Part shown: in pieces, positions 56,932 to 64,000 of the stretch
How the letters are laid out: each line of letters starts with the position of its first letter
Position numbering within the stretch: the first letter of the stretch is position 1
Assembly (NCBI RefSeq): GCF_003231285.1
Contig: NZ_QKNS01000008.1
Span: 186,001 to 250,000, forward strand
Direction: 5' to 3'
Origin: Hymenobacter sediminis
Lineage (GTDB): Bacteria; Bacteroidota; Bacteroidia; Cytophagales; Hymenobacteraceae
DNA: 64,000 bases
Notes under the pieces: generated by a model
The model's database searches: none
What the model saw: the letters and a program-made list of their open reading frames with translations, nothing else
Told to the model about the DNA's origin: nothing
Made by a program: the position numbers and the translations under genes

Positions 56932-57912
56932 ATGCTTATTGAGCAGCTTATTCCGGCGCGCCTGCGCACCCGCCGTCGAGTTCAACCCTTGGCCGCCATG
57001 GCGGCCGACCTACCACCCGCTCCCAACTACGGTCTGTTTTACCGGCTCTCCTGGCAGTGGGTCCGGCACCTGCTCACGCATGGCGCTATGCTGATGACGG
57101 GAGTGTTTTGTGCTGCGCTGGGCCTGAAGGCCTTTCTGCTGCCGAATGGTTTTATTGATGGAGGTGTTACCGGCATTTCTCTGTTGGTCAGCCAAGTAAC
57201 GGGCGTTTCCCTGTCCTTACTGATTGTATTTATCAACATCCCATTCATCGTGCTGGGCTACTTCCAGATTGGGCCTCAGTTCGCGCTTAAAACTCTGCTC
57301 ACCATCTTGACGCTGGCTGGGGTGCTGCTAGTGGTTTCGTTTCCGGCCCTAACCCAGGATAAGCTGCTGATTGCCGTGTTCGGCGGGTTTTTCTTAGGGG
57401 CGGGGGTAGGGCTGGCCATGCGGGGCGGGGGTGTGCTCGATGGCACTGAGATTCTGGCGGTTTACATCAGCAAAAAGCTACCGGGCTCTATCGGCGACAT
57501 CATCCTTGTTATCAATATCATCATTTTCGGAGTGGCGGCTTGGCTGCTGTCCGTGGAAACGGCGCTGTACTCCATTCTGGCGTATCTGTCGGCAGCCAAG
57601 ACTGTGGATTTTGTTATTGCTGGCATCGAGGAATACACGGGCCTGACCATTATTTCAGTGCAGAGCGAAGCCATTCGGCAGCTAATAACCGATAAAATGC
57701 GCCGGGGCGCCACCGTGTATGAGTGCACCCGTGGGTTTGGCTCGCATGGGCATCAGCACCTGCGCATCGAGGCCATTTTCACGGTAGTAACGCGCTTGGA
57801 GGTGATTCATCTCACCGACGAGATTCGGAAGCTAGATCCCCACGCCTTTATCGTGATGCAGTGCGTCAGCGACATCCGGGGCGGGCTGGTTAAGAAACGC
57901 CCCCTGCACTAA
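56932..57912 (+). CDS. YitT-family membrane protein (DUF161 + DUF2179)
   Basis: 326 residues from the ATG at 56932; an upstream GTG (56896) is possible. Five to six membrane helices with KAFLLPNGFIDGGVTGISLL, IVFINIPFIVLGYFQIG, FFLGAGVGLAMRGGGVLDGT and EILAVY, then the C-terminal cytoplasmic DUF2179 domain (TIISVQSEAIRQLITDKMRR and IEAIFTVVTR). The transported substrate of the family is unknown. 61 bp before the large transporter fusion, possibly cotranscribed. Confidence 0.93.
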   Translation: MLIEQLIPARLRTRRRVQPLAAMAADLPPAPNYGLFYRLSWQWVRHLLTHGAMLMTGVFCAALGLKAFLLPNGFIDGGVTGISLLVSQVTGVSLSLLIVFINIPFIVLGYFQIGPQFALKTLLTILTLAGVLLVVSFPALTQDKLLIAVFGGFFLGAGVGLAMRGGGVLDGTEILAVYISKKLPGSIGDIILVINIIIFGVAAWLLSVETALYSILAYLSAAKTVDFVIAGIEEYTGLTIISVQSEAIRQLITDKMRRGATVYECTRGFGSHGHQHLRIEAIFTVVTRLEVIHLTDEIRKLDPHAFIVMQCVSDIRGGLVKKRPLH

Positions 57913-57973
57913 GCGGCGCACCCCTACCCCACCGGGCCAGCCCCGATTTTCACCTGGTTTACTTCTCGAGAGC

Positions 57974-60900
57974 ATGGCAATGGAAACGTGGCAGCAGTTT
58001 TTGGGCGTACGAGCGCGGGAGGTGAAAACGGTGTGGCTGTTTTTCCTGCACAACTTTATGCTGGGCATCGGGACTGTTCTGGTGTATGTGGTGGCTAACG
58101 TACTGCTGCTGGAGCACTACCCCGAGCACAACCTGCCGCTGGCCTACGGGCTGGGGGCGCTGGCCATGCTGGCCGTCGGGAGGCTATACACCCGCTTTGA
58201 GCACGCCTGGCCCCTGAAAACACTGGCGGCGCGGGCAATACTCACAGCTCTGGTGTTCACGGGGCTACTTGGAGGGCTGCTACTACTGCGGGGCAATGCC
58301 GTGGTTGTGGCCGTGCTGCTGATGACCGGCTACCGGGTAGTGTACCTGCTCACCAATCTGGAGTTCTGGGGCCTCTCGGCGGTGGTGTTTGATGTGCGGC
58401 AGGGACGGCGCCTGTTCAGCGTTATCAGTTCCGGCGACATGCCGGCCAAAGCCCTGGGCGCTCTGCTAGCTATTTTCGTGCATGCCCAACAAGACCTGGT
58501 ACTACTGCTAGGGCTGGCTTTCGGGGCGTACCTGGTGGCCTTGTACACCCAGCAGCTCACGTTTCGCTCGCACTTGGTAGAAGCCCGGCCAGCCCCGGCG
58601 CGTCCGCAGGCCTCGGTTGCCTCACCCCTGGTCCGGCGGTGGCTAGGCCGGAGCCCACTACTGCTGCACATGGGGTTGAGTTGGCTGGCAGTGGCAGCCG
58701 TGAGCACGGGCGCGGAGTACTTTTTCTTCGTCAATGTAAAGCAGAAGCTGCTCGACCAGACCGTGATTCTGCAGTATGTAGGCGGCGTGCTGGCTCTTTC
58801 CTATGGGCTGGCCATGCTGGGCAAGCTGCTGCTCACCCGCCATGGCCTCGACCGGCTGGGGTTGCCGCGTACCCTGCTGCTACTTCCGCTCACGGCCCTA
58901 GCTGGGGTAGCCATGTTTGGGGCGCTGCAGTTGGGGGCTGTGGGCTCAGGCGGGTGGCTGTTGTATTTCTGCGGGCTGTACTTGAGCATGGAGGTGCTGC
59001 GTCGGGGCCTGTTTGAGCCGGTATTTCTGGTGCTGTTCCAGCCCCTTTCGGCTCCGGAGCGGCTGAAGGGGCACACTCAGGTCAAGGGGTTCTATGAGCC
59101 GCTGGGTATGGGCCTAACAGGACTGGTATTGTATGCCGTGCACGCTTGGCCAGCAGGGGGCAGTGCAGTGGCTTTTGTCTGGATGGGGGCTTTGCTAGTG
59201 CTTGCTATGCTGATGCTGCGCCGCACTCACCGTCATTATCTGCAGGAGCTGAAAACCGTTTTGGGCCGGCGCTTTTATAACCCGGCTCAGGCCGCCGAAA
59301 ACCTCGCCGGCCGGCTTGGCATCCGGGAAACCTTCGAGCATCTGGAGGCTGACGCACACTCTACATGGGGAGCCGATTCGCCTACCCCCGCGGCGGGCTT
59401 CAACCCCGATGCGGGCCTGCATAACCCAGATTTGCCGGTGCAGCTGGAAACCATCCGGGCTTGCCTGAGTGCCGAGCCCGACCACCCAGCGGCCCAGGCC
59501 CGCCTGCAGGAACTGGCCGCTGCCAGTGATGCCAACCAGCGGCAGGCCGCACTTGGGCTGCTGGAATTCCTACCCCACCCTCAGCAGCTAACGCTGCTGC
59601 GCACCTGTTTTCAGAGCCAGAACCCAGGGCTGCTGAAGGCTGCCCGCCAAGCCGCGGCCCAGGTACCCACACCCGAGATAATTAAGCTGCTGATAGAACT
59701 GCTGGAGCAGAAGGCGGTGCGCAAGCTGGCAGCCGACACCCTGGTGAATATGGGCTCCGCCGTGCTACCTACCCTCGAAAAAAACCTGCACCGCCAAACC
59801 GACTACCCCCTACTGCGCCGCCTAACCCAGGTATGCGCCCGCCTGGCTACCCCTGCTGCGCGCCGTACGCTGGTGCTGCTGGCTCAGCAAACCAACCTGA
59901 CGCGCCGCGCGGCCGCCCTGCAGGCTCTCGGCCGCTTTGATACCGTAGTCGCCGATGCCCCGTTGTTTCAGCACCTGATGCAAAAGGAAATGCGACTGGC
60001 CCAGCAGCTACTACGCGGCATGCTAGGCGCCAACGTGGAGCTACGTTCCTGCCTGAAGTATGAGCTGACGAAGGCGCAGCAGCGCCTGTTTGGCCTGTTG
60101 CTGCAGCTCTACGACCGGCAACCCATTCTGGACGCCCGGCGCAGCGTTGCCCGGACCGGCCAGGAACGCCAGGCCAATGCCCTCGAAATCCTCGACAATC
60201 TACTTCCGCGCCCGCTTTACCAGGGGTTGCAGGCGCTAGTGGAGGTAGGGAGGCTGACCAAGAAGGTCCAGACCTTTGATCAACTGTTGGGCCCCGCGCC
60301 GCCGGAACCCATCCTGACCACCATTCTGGAGCGCGGCGAGGAAGCCTTTGCTCCCTGGACCCTGAGCGTGGCCCTGCGCCAGTGGCAGCCCACCCCCGCT
60401 ACGGTGGCCACCTTGCAAACTTACCTGCGAGCCACCAACGTGCTGGTGCGCGAAAGCGCCGAAGATGTGCTGGAGCTGCTGCCCGCCCGCTACCCCGCGG
60501 TGTATGAGCATTGGGCTAGCCTCTTCCCTACCCCCGCCTTGGACGGCAATCCGCCGGCCGCGGAGCCGCGCGTGCCAGCCGTGGAGCGGCTGCTGCTCCT
60601 AAAACATACCACCCTCTTCGCCGATACGCCCGAGAACGTGCTCAGCAGCATTGTACCCATCATGAAGGAAGTGAGCTTCCCGGCGCAGCACCCAATTTTC
60701 GCAAAGGGCGACCTGGGAACTTCCCTGTTTATTATTTACACTGGTGAGGTGGGTATTTTCACGGAGGAGCACCGGCTGGCCACTTTCCGCGAAGGCGAGT
60801 TTTTTGGCGAATTGGCCTTGCTGGATGCGGAGCCGCGCTCCGCCTCTGCTGTTACCCAGAGCCCCGTAGTTGCTTTTCGCCTCGATCAGGAAGATTTCTA

Positions 60901-61015
60901 CGACGTGATGGAAGAGTGCGCGGAAGTGCTCCAGAATATTCTGCGCGTGCTTTGCCAGCGCCTGCGCCTGCAGAACGAGAAAATGAAAGCGCTGGCCGAA
61001 GGCGAAATAGTCTGA
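57974..61015 (+). CDS. Transporter-HEAT-cNMP fusion protein
   Basis: 1013 residues in three parts. Residues ~1-420: about twelve membrane helices in an MFS/nucleotide-transporter (NTT)-like arrangement (start VRAREVKTVWLFFLHNFMLG, WGLSAVVFDVRQGRRLFSVI, RGLFEPVFLVLFQPL). Residues ~470-850: alpha-helical HEAT-like repeats (LLEFLPHPQQLTLLRTCFQS, KLAADTLVNMGSAVLPTLEK, LRATNVLVRESAEDVLELLP). Residues ~875-1000: a cyclic-nucleotide-binding domain with LFIIYTGEVGIF, GEFFGELALLDAEPRSASAV (phosphate-binding cassette with E and R) and a final helix. It may be a transporter gated by cAMP-like ligands. I recall NTT-HEAT fusions in free-living bacteria; the transport substrate is not known. Confidence 0.82.
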   Translation: MAMETWQQFLGVRAREVKTVWLFFLHNFMLGIGTVLVYVVANVLLLEHYPEHNLPLAYGLGALAMLAVGRLYTRFEHAWPLKTLAARAILTALVFTGLLGGLLLLRGNAVVVAVLLMTGYRVVYLLTNLEFWGLSAVVFDVRQGRRLFSVISSGDMPAKALGALLAIFVHAQQDLVLLLGLAFGAYLVALYTQQLTFRSHLVEARPAPARPQASVASPLVRRWLGRSPLLLHMGLSWLAVAAVSTGAEYFFFVNVKQKLLDQTVILQYVGGVLALSYGLAMLGKLLLTRHGLDRLGLPRTLLLLPLTALAGVAMFGALQLGAVGSGGWLLYFCGLYLSMEVLRRGLFEPVFLVLFQPLSAPERLKGHTQVKGFYEPLGMGLTGLVLYAVHAWPAGGSAVAFVWMGALLVLAMLMLRRTHRHYLQELKTVLGRRFYNPAQAAENLAGRLGIRETFEHLEADAHSTWGADSPTPAAGFNPDAGLHNPDLPVQLETIRACLSAEPDHPAAQARLQELAAASDANQRQAALGLLEFLPHPQQLTLLRTCFQSQNPGLLKAARQAAAQVPTPEIIKLLIELLEQKAVRKLAADTLVNMGSAVLPTLEKNLHRQTDYPLLRRLTQVCARLATPAARRTLVLLAQQTNLTRRAAALQALGRFDTVVADAPLFQHLMQKEMRLAQQLLRGMLGANVELRSCLKYELTKAQQRLFGLLLQLYDRQPILDARRSVARTGQERQANALEILDNLLPRPLYQGLQALVEVGRLTKKVQTFDQLLGPAPPEPILTTILERGEEAFAPWTLSVALRQWQPTPATVATLQTYLRATNVLVRESAEDVLELLPARYPAVYEHWASLFPTPALDGNPPAAEPRVPAVERLLLLKHTTLFADTPENVLSSIVPIMKEVSFPAQHPIFAKGDLGTSLFIIYTGEVGIFTEEHRLATFREGEFFGELALLDAEPRSASAVTQSPVVAFRLDQEDFYDVMEECAEVLQNILRVLCQRLRLQNEKMKALAEGEIV

Positions 61016-61138
61016 TTACCTAATCTGAGCAAGGGTTGCGCCCACTAGCGGGGTAGGCACAACCTTATCAGCGGGCCGCTACTTCCCTGCTTCCACTGCC
61101 GCTGCCGACGCTTGTCGTGGCGGGTTTCTCCCTTTGCT

Positions 61139-62626
61139 ATGTCTCTTCAGCCGCTATCTGCTCCCAAGTCGTTTTACCGGAACCCCTGGAGCCTGCTGGG
61201 GGCCTGGGTGCGGAAGTGGTGGTGGCGCGCAATTAACCTGGGCGCGCGGCCGGGCCTTACGGTATGGCAGCTCAAGCGCATTCACCTGCTCAATGGCATC
61301 TGCTGGATTACCGTTGGGATTTACGCGGGCTACGTGCTGGCGTACATAAACTCGCCCGACTGGCTGACTTTGCGCATCTGCTTGGCTGGGCTGGTGCTGC
61401 ATCTGCCGCCTCTGCTTTTGAACTACTACCACCGCTACGATGCTTCAGCCTACTACAACATCCTGAGCGTAACGCTGATCTGCGGCCTGACGGCAATAGT
61501 GCGGCGCTACAATGGCGTGGAGTTCTTCCTGATTACCAACAGCATCGTGGGCATGCTTTTCTTCCGGGCGCTCTGGAAGGTGGCTTTTCTGTTTGTGGTG
61601 AATGTGGTGGCCTACTTTGCCGTGCGCTACGCCATGACGGTGGTTACGTTTTCGTTGTACGTGCCGGGCAGCGTGTATTTCTACAACGTGAATGTGGCGC
61701 TGTGCTTTCTGACGCTGTTTCTGGTGGTGTTTTATTTCCGCAGCGAAAACCTGCAGCAGGAAGCCTTGCTTACCCGCCAGAATGCATCCCTGACCGATTC
61801 GTTGCAGCACCTGCGTACTACCCAGGCCCAGCTGGTGCAGCAGGAGAAGCTGGCGAGCCTGGGCGCCCTTACGGCCGGCATTGCCCATGAAATTCAGAAC
61901 CCGCTCAACTTCGTCAATAACTTTTCGGAGGTAGGCTTGGAGATGGTGCAGGAGCTGCGCGAGGCGCTGGCCACCGAAAAGCTGTCGGCTGAAGCACAGC
62001 AGAACGTTGCCCTTCTGCTCGACGACCTGGCTCAGAGCCAGCAGAAGGTGCACCAGCACGCCGAGCGGGCCGGAAGCATTGTGCGGGCGATGCTTCTGCA
62101 CAGCCGGGCCAGCACCGGCCAGCGCCAGGCCACCAACCTCAATGCCCTCTGCAACGAGTACCTGCGCTTGGCTTACCATGGCCTGCGCGCCAAAGACCCT
62201 ACTTTCAACGCCACCCTCACCACCGATTTTGCCCTGCACCTGGAACCCGTGGCTGTGGTGGCCGAGGACCTGGGCCGGGTACTACTGAATTTGTTTACCA
62301 ATGCCCTGTATGCCCTGCAGCAGAAAGCCCGCCTGGCCACGCCCGGCACCTACCGTCCTACCATCACCGTCAGCACGCGCTGGCTGAAAAACAGCAATGA
62401 AGTCCTGATTCAGGTGCGCGACAACGGCACGGGCATTCCGGCGGCGGTGCTGGGTCAGATTTTCCACCCGTTTTTCACCACCAAGCCTCCCGGCGAGGGC
62501 ACCGGGCTGGGCCTTTCCCTGAGCTACGACATCATTACCAAAGGCCACGGCGGCACACTTTCCGTGCGCTCCGAAGAAGGTGAGTACAGCGAATTTACCA
62601 TTCGGCTGCCAGCCCCACGTATCTAA
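61139..62626 (+). CDS. Membrane sensor histidine kinase
   Basis: 495 residues from the ATG at 61139 (MSLQPLSAPKSFYRNPWSLL). Six hydrophobic helices (~45-215) without a large periplasmic loop, a coiled coil (LQQEALLTRQNASLTDSLQH), then HisKA with H250 in GIAHEIQNPLNFVNNFSEVG, and the HATPase domain with N-box LFTNALYAL, RDNGTGIP, HPFFTTKPPGEGTGLGLSLS. It phosphorylates an unknown response regulator, none of which is adjacent. The H-box variant HEIQNPLNFVNNF is the common Bacteroidota/cyanobacterial type. Confidence 0.93.
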   Translation: MSLQPLSAPKSFYRNPWSLLGAWVRKWWWRAINLGARPGLTVWQLKRIHLLNGICWITVGIYAGYVLAYINSPDWLTLRICLAGLVLHLPPLLLNYYHRYDASAYYNILSVTLICGLTAIVRRYNGVEFFLITNSIVGMLFFRALWKVAFLFVVNVVAYFAVRYAMTVVTFSLYVPGSVYFYNVNVALCFLTLFLVVFYFRSENLQQEALLTRQNASLTDSLQHLRTTQAQLVQQEKLASLGALTAGIAHEIQNPLNFVNNFSEVGLEMVQELREALATEKLSAEAQQNVALLLDDLAQSQQKVHQHAERAGSIVRAMLLHSRASTGQRQATNLNALCNEYLRLAYHGLRAKDPTFNATLTTDFALHLEPVAVVAEDLGRVLLNLFTNALYALQQKARLATPGTYRPTITVSTRWLKNSNEVLIQVRDNGTGIPAAVLGQIFHPFFTTKPPGEGTGLGLSLSYDIITKGHGGTLSVRSEEGEYSEFTIRLPAPRI

Positions 62627-62657
62627 CGGCAAGCTCCTGCGTATATAGCCGCATTCG

Positions 62658-62686
62658 GCCTACCCGTGGGGGTAGGCTCTTTCTCT
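62658..62686 (+). terminator. Terminator built from the CTACCC motif
   Basis: GCCTACCC (62658-62665) / GGGTAGGC (62670-62677), loop GTGG, followed by TCTTTCTCT. Confidence 0.7.
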
Positions 62687-62709
62687 CTGAACCCACTCAC
62701 CCCTCTACC

Positions 62710-63441
62710 ATGAACAAGTATCTGCTCTCCACCCTGGCTCTGGCTTTCGCGCTCAACACTGGCTCTGCGCTGGCTCAGGGTAAGATGAAAACCAAATCGG
62801 ACGACGAGAAAACGAAAACCAAAGAAGGCGGCATGACCACCAAAACCAAGGTGGCCGATGACGGCAAAGTGAAGGTAAAAGGCGAGTCGGAGGATGGGGC
62901 CAAGCTGAAAGCTACCACCAAGCCCCGCAAAGGCGTTGACATGAAAAATATGTCGATGTCGTCTACTTCCAGCAGCGCTGGTGTGATGGTAGGCGGCGCC
63001 ATGATGACACCCGACAAGGACATTGTGGACAACGCCGTGAACTCCAATGAGCACACTACCCTGGTTGCGGCCGTAAAGGGTGCTGGCTTGGTTGAAACCC
63101 TGGAAGGAGCGGGTCCTTTCACCGTATTCGCGCCCACCAATGCGGCCTTCGACAAGCTGCCCGCTGGCACCGTGAACACGCTCATACAGCCTGAGAACAA
63201 GCAGAAGCTGACCACCATCCTGACCTACCACGTAGTACCCGGCCGCCTGCTGGCTGCTGACCTCAAGGACGGCCAGATGCTGACCACCGTAGAAGGCGAA
63301 ACTCTGATGGTGCACCGCACCGGCAATACTGTAATGCTGCATGACAGCAAAGGCGGCAAAGCCAACGTAACTACCCCCGATGTAGTATCGAGCAACGGCG
63401 TGACCCACGTTATCGACGCGGTGCTGATGCCCACTAAGTAA
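62710..63441 (+). CDS. Secreted fasciclin (FAS1) protein
   Basis: 243 residues. Signal peptide (LLSTLALAFALNTGSALAQ), a Lys/Thr-rich repetitive linker (~25-85: KMKTKSDDEKTKTKEGG), a Met/Ser-rich patch (DMKNMSMSSTSSSAG), and one FAS1 domain (~105-243): DIVDNAVNSNEHTTLVAAVK, FTVFAPTNAAFDKLPAGTVN, ILTYHVVPGRLLAADL and GVTHVIDAVLMP. FAS1 domains mediate adhesion. The highly charged linker is unusual and may bind the acidic cell surface. Confidence 0.93.
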   Translation: MNKYLLSTLALAFALNTGSALAQGKMKTKSDDEKTKTKEGGMTTKTKVADDGKVKVKGESEDGAKLKATTKPRKGVDMKNMSMSSTSSSAGVMVGGAMMTPDKDIVDNAVNSNEHTTLVAAVKGAGLVETLEGAGPFTVFAPTNAAFDKLPAGTVNTLIQPENKQKLTTILTYHVVPGRLLAADLKDGQMLTTVEGETLMVHRTGNTVMLHDSKGGKANVTTPDVVSSNGVTHVIDAVLMPTK

Positions 63442-63461
63442 ACTTACTTCCAGCCACATAC

Positions 63462-63494
63462 AAAAGCCGGCCCCTCTTAGGGGCCGGCTTTTTT
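63462..63494 (+). terminator. Terminator of the fasciclin gene
   Basis: AAAAGCCGGCCCCT (63462-63475) / AGGGGCCGGCTTTT (63479-63492), loop CTT, then TT. Confidence 0.94.
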
Positions 63495-63640
63495 GCGTAC
63501 TACCCCTTCTTTGGCTGCCAAACCCTGTTTGTGTTACGGAATTGTTATGAAACCCTGCTGAGGCCGCTTTGGGGCCACCCAGCCGGCCTGCATTGCCGAT
63601 CTTTGAGCTTCGCCTTTCCAACACACACCCTTTTGCTCCT

Positions 63641-64000
63641 ATGAAACACTTCTTCTCATGGTTGGTGGGTGCCACGCTGAGCGTTGGCTCAGTTATGGCG
63701 CAAACTCTACCCCCTGCCGCGCCAGTAAACTTGCAGGGCCAGGACCTGAAAACCTGGCTGCGGCAGAACTGGTACGACGGCAAGCGCACGGAGCTCAGCT
63801 ACAGCATGGCCCGGGGAAAAATGTACAACTATGTTGATAACCAGGATGGCCGGGTGGTATGCGTGTACTCAGGTTACACTGAGAGTACGCCGCTTGACTC
63901 CAGCAACACCAACCCTGGCGTAGTTACGCGCATCAACTGCGAGCATACCGTGCCGCAGTCGTGGTTTGATGAGGTAGTGCGCATGCGCTCCGACATTCAC
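63641..64000 (+). CDS. Secreted endonuclease I family protein, 5' part
   Basis: The frame is open from the ATG at 63641 to the window end (120 codons). Signal peptide (MKHFFSWLVGATLSVGSVMA), then DLKTWLRQNWYDGKRTELSY, MYNYVDNQDGRVVCVYSGYT, and the start of the active site INCEHTVPQSWF with MRSDIH, which in EndA/NucM-type nucleases continues to a second metal-binding HxxP. It degrades extracellular DNA or RNA. Homologues in this phylum usually end in a T9SS domain, which would lie outside the window. Confidence 0.9.
   Translation, partial: MKHFFSWLVGATLSVGSVMAQTLPPAAPVNLQGQDLKTWLRQNWYDGKRTELSYSMARGKMYNYVDNQDGRVVCVYSGYTESTPLDSSNTNPGVVTRINCEHTVPQSWFDEVVRMRSDIH

Noticed and set aside
1..64000. 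CRISPR arrays, insertion sequences, prophage or integron features
   Set aside because: I saw no evenly spaced direct repeats, transposase or integrase motifs, or phage structural genes on either strand.

Overview
The window looks like a chromosome segment of a Hymenobacter-like member of the Bacteroidota (Cytophagales). The evidence is: GC-rich genes with AT-rich promoter islands; promoters of the Bacteroidota type (TTG, about 20 nt, TAnnTTTG); almost no Shine-Dalgarno sequences; type IX secretion (T9SS) C-terminal domains; a SusR/DUF6377-type regulator next to GH97 and GH13 enzymes; and a striking excess of the heptamer CTACCCC/GGGGTAG. The genus is inferred from style and was not tested by a database search. 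I see no insertion sequence, prophage, CRISPR array or rRNA operon.

Layout. (1) 1-788: tail of a secreted Ig-like/carbohydrate-binding protein. (2) 1060-18006: surface polysaccharide locus. On the + strand are GDP-fucose synthesis (gmd, fcl) and two glycosyltransferases. On the - strand an operon runs from an initiating sugar-phosphate transferase and a WecG-type transferase through rfbF, an SDR epimerase, rfbC, an SAF-domain oxidoreductase, a sugar C-methyltransferase, a decayed PIG-L deacetylase, a DUF4910 peptidase-like protein and a class III aminotransferase. It probably makes an unusual branched deoxysugar. (3) 18327-21456: a candidate small RNA, a curlin-repeat fossil, then a SAM-I riboswitch transcription unit encoding a Cys-rich 35-residue peptide, an orphan ATP-grasp ligase and an SsuD-like flavin monooxygenase. 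This is the most interesting system in the window. (4) 22041-24355: two STAS-like proteins and a Na/Pi symporter. (5) 24580-31030: a starch/maltodextrin locus with a SusR-like regulator, GH97 and GH13, but no susC/susD. A 1.2-kb graveyard between regulator and enzymes holds a T9SS-domain fossil and a second amylase fossil.

(6) 31244-43131: housekeeping and membrane genes. These are tRNA(CAT), a HAD phosphatase, a site-2 protease, two tandem membrane paralogues, pgk, a double-length D-Ala-D-Ala ligase, a PASTA protein, a T9SS cargo and a rhodanese. (7) 43380-46605: peroxide/electrophile stress operon (OhrR with a visible operator, Ohr, quinone-type MDR reductase, ABM monooxygenase, DJ-1/PfpI protein). 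(8) 46739-56304: CPA2 antiporter, DUF202, RecQ, a STAS-like protein, an unusual conserved SMAQTRA-motif protein, LolD, sucC, a secreted transglutaminase-like protein and a second Ohr. (9) 56459-64000: tRNA-Arg, a YitT protein, a very large transporter-HEAT-cNMP fusion, a sensor kinase, a fasciclin protein and the start of a secreted endonuclease I.

All functional calls rest on motifs read by eye. Starts were moved inward from the longest open frame where a signal peptide or conserved N-terminus demanded it.
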